Part shown: positions 51,261 to 54,958 of the stretch, piece by piece | Layout of the letters: each line of letters begins with the position of its first letter | Position numbering within the stretch: position 1 is the first letter of the stretch | Translations under genes and position numbers: made by a program | DNA from: an uncultured Clostridia bacterium | GTDB lineage: Bacteria > Bacillota > Clostridia > Oscillospirales > Acutalibacteraceae | Length of the DNA stretch: 54,958 nucleotides | NCBI GenBank assembly: GCA_947585965.1 | Contig: CANPXK010000009.1 | Coordinates: forward strand, 1-54,958 | Direction of reading: 5' to 3' | The notes under the pieces: generated by a model | Told to the model about the DNA's origin: nothing | The model's input: the letters and a program-made list of their open reading frames with translations, nothing else | Database searches by the model: none

Positions 51261-52028
51261 ATGATTATGTTTTGCGGAAAATGCGGAAAAGAAATACCGG
51301 CGGGGAATATGTTCTGTAATTATTGCGGTACAAGAGTTGCTTCAAACGACAGAGATTTCAGCAGTCAGAATCCGACAAATAATTTCGGAAAATCAGATGA
51401 AAGGGAGGGGAACGTCAGATTCGGATTTAGTGAAAATGTTGCATCTGCCAAAAATAATCAGAATTTAAAAATAGGGCTGATAGCAATCGGAATAATTATT
51501 CTGATTTTTATTATCATCAGCTGTTTAGGAAGGAATCAGACTGAGGATAATACAGAAACGGAAAATACCGGAGGAACTTACATCTCGTCAAGTTCTTTAT
51601 CGGATGATGTTGTGGGTACGGGCGAACCCTCGGGTGATCATTCGATAAAATACGACCCTCCCGGAGGTCCGCTGCGTCTTGGGGAGAGCGGTTATTTTTC
51701 CGATAATTCGGTAGCATTCAGCCTTGATGTAGAAAAAGTATCCGTGGAAAAAAACTACGGCTATACTTATGTTTATGTTTATTGCAGGGTTACGAATATT
51801 TCGGATGAAACGTGTGAATACAGTCCGATTTTTAGTGTAGATCTCGAAAACGACGGAATAATTGCTTCCTGTGGATATTCGGAAAATTCGGGCAAGAGTC
51901 TGGTGCCGGGGAAAACTATAAGCGACAAGCTTTCTTTTCATTTCGATGAAGATGCCGATACGGACATAGATAATATGACAATATCAACCGATTTCTCAAG
52001 TCTGGATCTTTCCTATGACGGTGAATAA
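51261..52028 (+). CDS. Zinc-ribbon single-pass membrane protein
   Basis: 255 residues. A four-cysteine ribbon (MFCGKCGKEIPAGNMFCNYCG) at residues 3-23 is followed by a polar linker, one membrane segment (about 72-93, LIAIGIIILIFIIISCL), an outer Ser/Thr linker, and a beta-rich domain (about 140-255). That domain resembles DUF4352-type immunoglobulin-like domains (VYVYCRVTNISDE...LVPGKT). The ribbon is cytoplasmic and the beta domain outside. The architecture repeats that of the gene at 2-2269 in small form. AAGGAG lies five bases before the ATG at 51261. A strong terminator follows. Confidence 0.82.
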   Translation: MIMFCGKCGKEIPAGNMFCNYCGTRVASNDRDFSSQNPTNNFGKSDEREGNVRFGFSENVASAKNNQNLKIGLIAIGIIILIFIIISCLGRNQTEDNTETENTGGTYISSSSLSDDVVGTGEPSGDHSIKYDPPGGPLRLGESGYFSDNSVAFSLDVEKVSVEKNYGYTYVYVYCRVTNISDETCEYSPIFSVDLENDGIIASCGYSENSGKSLVPGKTISDKLSFHFDEDADTDIDNMTISTDFSSLDLSYDGE

Positions 52029-52054
52029 ACCTTTATGATCTCCCGTTAAAAAAC

Positions 52055-52099
52055 GGCGGTGTTTTTTCCTGCCAATGAATGTAACACCGCCCATTTTTT
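52055..52099 (+). terminator. Terminator of zinc-ribbon gene
   Basis: A perfect 9-bp stem, GGCGGTGTT (52055-52063) with AACACCGCC (52083-52091), is followed by six T (52094-52099). The 150 nt after it, up to the tRNA-Ser promoter, shows no gene. Confidence 0.9.
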
Positions 52100-52247
52100 A
52101 TTGAAACGGATTAATACGGGTGCATATATGGTATATTTAAGGTTTCGCCCCGGGCGGTCAGGATTAAAATAATAGGCGTAATCCCATGATTATCAGGATA
52201 TATAATTCAGACTTATGAAAAGACATAAAAAATCACTGAATTTTCTA

Positions 52248-52276
52248 TTGACATTTTAAACCGGATATGATATTAT
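52248..52276 (+). promoter_or_regulatory. Promoter of tRNA-Ser genes
   Basis: A perfect -35 TTGACA (52248-52253), a 17-nt spacer and -10 TATTAT (52271-52276), 26 nt before tRNA-Ser(TGA). Confidence 0.85.
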
Positions 52277-52302
52277 AATAAAGTCGCAGACGAAAGACAC
52301 AC

Positions 52303-52391
52303 GGAGAGGTATCGAAGCGGTCATAACGAGGCGGTCTTGAAAACCGTTTGTCCGAAAGGACACATGGGTTCGAATCCCATCCTCTCCGCCA
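52303..52391 (+). tRNA. tRNA-Ser (anticodon TGA), CCA encoded
   Basis: A class II tRNA of 89 nt. The acceptor GGAGAGG (52303-52309) pairs with CCTCTCC (52381-52387), followed by G and an encoded CCA. It has a long variable arm, a GGGTTCGAATCCC T-arm, and anticodon TGA in TCTTGAAAA. Confidence 0.96.
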
Positions 52392-52439
52392 CATATTTAT
52401 CCCGGTATCTTCGGGTATCGGGATGGTATATTCACCTTT

Positions 52440-52526
52440 GGAGGATTACCCAAGTGGTGAAGGGGATCCCCTGCTAAGGGATTAGGTCGGGAAACCGGCG
52501 CGAGGGTTCGAATCCCTTGTCCTCCG
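52440..52526 (+). tRNA. tRNA-Ser (anticodon GCT)
   Basis: A class II tRNA of 87 nt. The acceptor GGAGGAT pairs with GTCCTCC (one wobble), the anticodon GCT lies at 52473-52475, the variable arm is long, and the T-arm is GGGTTCGAATCCC. No CCA is encoded. An integrase remnant lies about 100 nt downstream, so its 3' end is the likely attachment site of the decayed prophage. Confidence 0.95.
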
Positions 52527-52536
52527 CTTAATACTT

Positions 52537-52563
52537 AAAAATCCGCTTGTTGAGCGGATTTTT
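52537..52563 (+). terminator. Terminator of tRNA-Ser genes
   Basis: A perfect 11-bp stem, AAAAATCCGCT (52537-52547) with AGCGGATTTTT (52553-52563), ends in a T run ten nt after tRNA-Ser(GCT). Confidence 0.9.
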
Positions 52564-52577
52564 AATTTATATCCCCG

Positions 52578-52626
52578 AAAAATCCCCGAATTATCGTTTA
52601 TTAATCGGTAATTCGGGGATTTTTTA
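52578..52626 (-). terminator. Terminator of the integrase remnant
   Basis: A long stem has arms near 52578-52596 (AAAAATCCCCGAATTATCG) and 52607-52625. A/T runs on both sides make it bidirectional. It overlaps the integrase stop codon at 52624-52626. Confidence 0.75.
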
Positions 52627-52835
52627 AATTATATTATCAAGAACCTGCAAAGCTCTTTCGCTTTTTTTCGGATATAAATGCGAGTAGGTTTGCAGAGTCA
52701 TTTTAATATCTGAATGTCCGAGCCTGCGTGCAATTTCTTGAATGTTAATACCGTTATCGGCGAGCAACGAAGCATGGGAATGTCTGAGATTGTGGATATG
52801 GATTTGTTTTAAGGTAACACCGCATAATTGCGAAA
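52624..52835 (-). pseudogene. Tyrosine-recombinase integrase, 3' remnant
   Basis: Only the last roughly 70 codons remain. They encode the catalytic end of a phage-type tyrosine recombinase: HNLRHSHASLL (His and Arg of box II), RRLGHSDIKMTL, and the tyrosine in QTYSHLYP, then the family-typical tail ending LQVLDNII. The frame stays open to about 52835, where resemblance stops next to an IS remnant, and about 300 upstream codons are missing. It points away from the phage genes towards tRNA-Ser(GCT), the usual layout of a tRNA-integrated prophage. Confidence 0.87.
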
Positions 52836-52863
52836 TAGATAAAAATATGATATAAATAAAAAC

Positions 52864-52997
52864 ATGAACAGACAGATGATACTGGCAGAAATGAACGATG
52901 AGTCTGGTGCAGCCGGAACCAATAAAAAGATTTTCTGAATAAGATGGATAGCATCATTCCATGGTGGACATTCGTAAAAGAAATAGAGCCGTACTAA
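52864..52997 (+). mobile_element. IS5-type transposase N-terminal remnant
   Basis: Two frames joined near 52926-52936 give an N-terminal transposase signature: MNRQMILAEMNDESG... in the first frame, then FLNKMDSIIPWWTFVKEIEPY in the next. The second half matches the MDxIIPWxxxxxxIxPYY start of IS5-type transposases. The frameshift and the stop at 52995-52997 show it is dead. No terminal inverted repeat is visible. It sits exactly between the integrase stump and the truncated capsid gene. Confidence 0.65.
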
Positions 52998-53025
52998 TGC
53001 ACTTGTAGAATCAACTATTCATGAT

Positions 53026-54333
53026 ATGAACAAAGCCGAATACGCTGTTTTAAGACGTGCAGACGACCAATACAGGCAGATAATATATAATGCTCAGGTT
53101 TATGCAAACACGGGGGCAGGAACGTACGCAAAGGCTGTTGATATGGCAACCCGTGACTTTCTCCGTGCCGGAATTAACAGTATCGAGTACAAAAACGGCA
53201 GCCGCCACACAATTTCGGATTATGCGGATATGGCAATCAAAACAGCCGCAAAACGGGCATATTTGCAGGGTGAGGGAGAAATGCGGAGGGGCTGGGGAAT
53301 ATCAACGGTCATTCTGAATAAGAGGAGCTGTCCTTGTCCGCTGTGTGCTCCGTTTGTCGGCAAGATATTTATAGATGATGTGTGGAGCGGCGGAACGGCT
53401 GAGGAGGCAAGGGCAAAAGGCTATCCTCTTTTGTCGGAGGCGATTGCACAAGGGTTATATCATCCGCGCTGTAAGGATGTGCATACTACATACTTTGAGG
53501 ATATCACGACCTCAGAGGAAAGCTACAGCAAAAAGGAACTTGACGAACAAAAGGAAAAATACACCGCAGAGGAAAAGCAAGCCTATTGCAAGCGGCAGGA
53601 AAAACGCTTTTCACGCATGAGCAAATACAGCCTTGACGCCGATAACAGGCGTATGTATGGTGCAAGAGCTGAACAGTGGAGGGAAAAGGCAGATAGTTTT
53701 TCTATTCCTAATGACAGTAAAGTGCAATATTATAAACCTATAACTGAAACAAAAGAAATCGAAAGGCTTATAAGAAAAGATAAAGAGATAACTTTGCGTA
53801 AGACTACATCATCAAATGATATTTATTTATCGGAGAGTGTAAAAATTAAGCGAAAAGCCTTCCGTAAATTTGATACAAATATCAGTGAAGTTTATAAGTT
53901 GTTGGGTAAAATAGATTCTGTAAATAAGCCTAAAATTTATATAATCGCACCTGCTGAGATGACCTCAAATGCAGTGGCTTCATACCAACCTATTGAAAAT
54001 ATTCTCAATATAAATTCTGTGTTATTTAATACAGATAATTTAAAAGAATTGCAAAAAGATTTTGCTTGTCCGGATAGCGAAATCAGTACAATTCTGCACG
54101 AACTTATACATTGGCGAGACGCATATGAATATAAAAGAAAGTTTGGTGAAATTACAGATTTTAGTAAATATATTGAGTATTTGAATAAAAAGTTTGCCAC
54201 AAAGCTTGAAAAATTACAAAAGAAAGGATATAATATTTATGATATAAGTCCTTATGCCAAAAAACAATATAGCATTGGAAGATTTGATGAGACATACACA
54301 GAATACAGAACAAAAGAATTATTGAAAGGGTGA
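53026..54333 (+). CDS. Phage minor capsid protein with metallopeptidase-like C-terminus, 5'-truncated
   Basis: 435 codons from the ATG. Resemblance to phage minor capsid (Phage_min_cap2) proteins starts before it: the in-frame codons from about 52998 continue the homology, so the real N-terminus is lost at the IS junction. Residues 1-160 carry the capsid signature (ATRDFLRAGINSIEYKNG; TAAKRAYLQGEGEMRRGWG; CPLCAPFVGKIFIDDVWSGG; GLYHPRCKD). After a charged helical linker, residues about 225-435 form an added domain with HELIHWRDAYEYK, a zinc-peptidase HExxH, and a later acidic DETYTEYR. Capsid (MuF-type) proteins with appended toxin domains are known in temperate phages, so this may be such a toxin (inference). 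No good ribosome site precedes the ATG. Confidence 0.75.
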   Translation: MNKAEYAVLRRADDQYRQIIYNAQVYANTGAGTYAKAVDMATRDFLRAGINSIEYKNGSRHTISDYADMAIKTAAKRAYLQGEGEMRRGWGISTVILNKRSCPCPLCAPFVGKIFIDDVWSGGTAEEARAKGYPLLSEAIAQGLYHPRCKDVHTTYFEDITTSEESYSKKELDEQKEKYTAEEKQAYCKRQEKRFSRMSKYSLDADNRRMYGARAEQWREKADSFSIPNDSKVQYYKPITETKEIERLIRKDKEITLRKTTSSNDIYLSESVKIKRKAFRKFDTNISEVYKLLGKIDSVNKPKIYIIAPAEMTSNAVASYQPIENILNINSVLFNTDNLKELQKDFACPDSEISTILHELIHWRDAYEYKRKFGEITDFSKYIEYLNKKFATKLEKLQKKGYNIYDISPYAKKQYSIGRFDETYTEYRTKELLKG

Positions 54334-54337
54334 TTGT

Positions 54338-54526
54338 GTGAGACTGATATATTCCGATGAGGCTAATCGTTTGTATGATATGGTCGAGCCATATATCGAA
54401 TTTAGCACAAAAGGCTCACATATAAAGGATGATGCACCGGAAGAAATAAAAAAGGCATATAAAAAATGGCAAGAACTTGCGAATAAAGAGTATCATGATG
54501 CTTTGGTAGCTGATGGATTAATTTAA
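54338..54526 (+). CDS. Small protein after capsid gene, unrecognised
   Basis: 62 residues, not recognised. GTG start at 54338, four nt after the capsid gene stop, with AAAGGGTGATT upstream overlapping that stop. It is acidic and helical (DEANRLYDMVEPYIEF; IKKAYKKWQELANKEYHDAL). Its position directly behind a putative capsid-linked toxin is where an immunity gene would be expected, but sequence alone does not show that. A terminator follows at 54525-54548. Confidence 0.6.
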   Translation: MRLIYSDEANRLYDMVEPYIEFSTKGSHIKDDAPEEIKKAYKKWQELANKEYHDALVADGLI

Positions 54527-54548
54527 CCGCTCCTCGTGGGCGGTTTTA
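54525..54548 (+). terminator. Terminator after the 62-codon gene
   Basis: Stem AACCGC (54525-54530) with GCGGTT (54540-54545), followed by TTT. It is short and overlaps the stop codon. Confidence 0.6.
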
Positions 54549-54572
54549 TTATGCCCGAAAAGAGGTGAAAGA

Positions 54573-54896
54573 ATGGATAATTTTACAATAATTTATAATA
54601 TTTTAAAGACCTTAGAAAAAGCTATGAGTCTTGAGGAGTTTGATAAGGATACTATCTCTGCGGAGAGCCAAAAAATACCGTTTCCGCTGTGGTGCAGAAT
54701 TATAAAAATCATGTATGATAATAACTACATAACAGGGGTAGAGGTTTGGGAAACTTTTGATTGTAATTATCCCAAAGCGGCTCTTATACGACCCGAAATA
54801 ACATTAAAAGGCTTAGAATATCTTAATGAAAATTCAATTATGAAGAAAATAGCGAATGCCGCCAAAGGAATAAAGGAAAGTATTCCGGGTTTATAA
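54573..54896 (+). CDS. YjcQ-like phage protein
   Basis: 107 residues. The layout fits the YjcQ family of small winged-helix-like proteins found in Gram-positive prophages: an N-terminal helix NFTIIYNILKTLEKAM, a middle IMYDNNYITGVEV, then ITLKGLEYLNENS and a short KKIANAAKGIKE tail. The role is unknown. The ATG at 54573 has GAGGTGAAAG upstream. It is probably the last gene of the prophage relic in the window. Confidence 0.72.
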   Translation: MDNFTIIYNILKTLEKAMSLEEFDKDTISAESQKIPFPLWCRIIKIMYDNNYITGVEVWETFDCNYPKAALIRPEITLKGLEYLNENSIMKKIANAAKGIKESIPGL

Positions 54897-54919
54897 GACA
54901 CGATAAAACCGAATAAATT

Positions 54920-54958
54920 AAGCACTTGAAAAGGCAATGCCCTAAATCAAGTGCTTTT
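54920..54958 (+). terminator. Terminator of the YjcQ-like gene
   Basis: Stem AAGCACTTGA (54920-54929) with TCAAGTGCTT (54947-54956), ending in a T run at the window edge. Confidence 0.8.

Noticed and set aside
52754-52957. 67-codon minus-strand open frame overlapping the integrase and IS remnants
   Set aside because: It is out of frame with the recognisable integrase residues and spans two unrelated remnants.
53090-53620. Alternative plus-strand frames within the capsid gene
   Set aside because: They are basic, Arg/Gln-rich shadow frames; the capsid motifs are all in the main frame.

Overview
The window looks like chromosome of an anaerobic, moderately AT-rich Gram-positive bacterium of the class Clostridia, most likely a gut Oscillospiraceae/Ruminococcus or [Eubacterium] siraeum relative. 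The reasons are strong AGGAGG-type ribosome binding sites, DUF2325 and DUF3793 iron-type genes, a single-chain glycyl-tRNA synthetase, an IscR-like Rrf2 regulator, and a surface protein with cohesin- and dockerin-like parts. This is inferred from gene content; no 16S gene is present.

Layout. 1-2269 is the 3' part of a zinc-ribbon membrane protein. 2636-5164 (minus) holds a HAD phosphatase and a three-gene DUF2325-DUF3793-flavodoxin operon whose promoter is covered by repeated palindromes that look like a metalloregulator operator. 5466-15960 (plus) is a five-gene cluster: MoxR-type AAA ATPase, DUF5682 protein, VWA protein, double-SWIM protein and DUF4132 protein. This is the same set as the uncharacterised E. 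coli yehL-yehM-yehP-yehQ plus yehI (molR) genes, here in a Gram-positive and with the L-M-P-Q order kept. 15998-19966 is housekeeping: dapF, a UDG-like protein, an M23 peptidase and glyS.

20248-40797 is one intact 6849-codon gene. It encodes a giant surface protein: signal peptide, cohesin-like domain, a transmembrane hairpin, two separated dockerin-like calcium loops, about 12 tandem copies of a 380-430 residue four-module repeat, then an M26 (IgA1-protease/ZmpB type) zinc peptidase flanked on both sides by GLUG-type beta repeats. It has no sortase signal; the N-terminal membrane hairpin is the likely anchor.

41047-41210 carries tRNA-Tyr and tRNA-Thr, followed by an Rrf2 regulator. 42066-48640 encodes a DUF4011/SF1-helicase/Vsr-like-nuclease/DUF3320 protein of a defence-type architecture, followed by two unrecognised proteins. 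48751-52028 is a signalling patch: a divergent HTH regulator/membrane Ser-Thr kinase pair, a small acidic protein, an XRE regulator and a second zinc-ribbon membrane protein. Two tRNA-Ser genes follow (52303-52526). The second borders a decayed prophage: integrase 3' remnant, IS5-type transposase remnant, a 5'-truncated phage minor capsid protein with a metallopeptidase-like C-terminal domain, a small unknown gene and a YjcQ-like gene.

The best candidates for an undescribed system are the five-gene Yeh/MolR-like cluster and the giant M26 protein. The nuclease-helicase group and the capsid-linked metallopeptidase come next.
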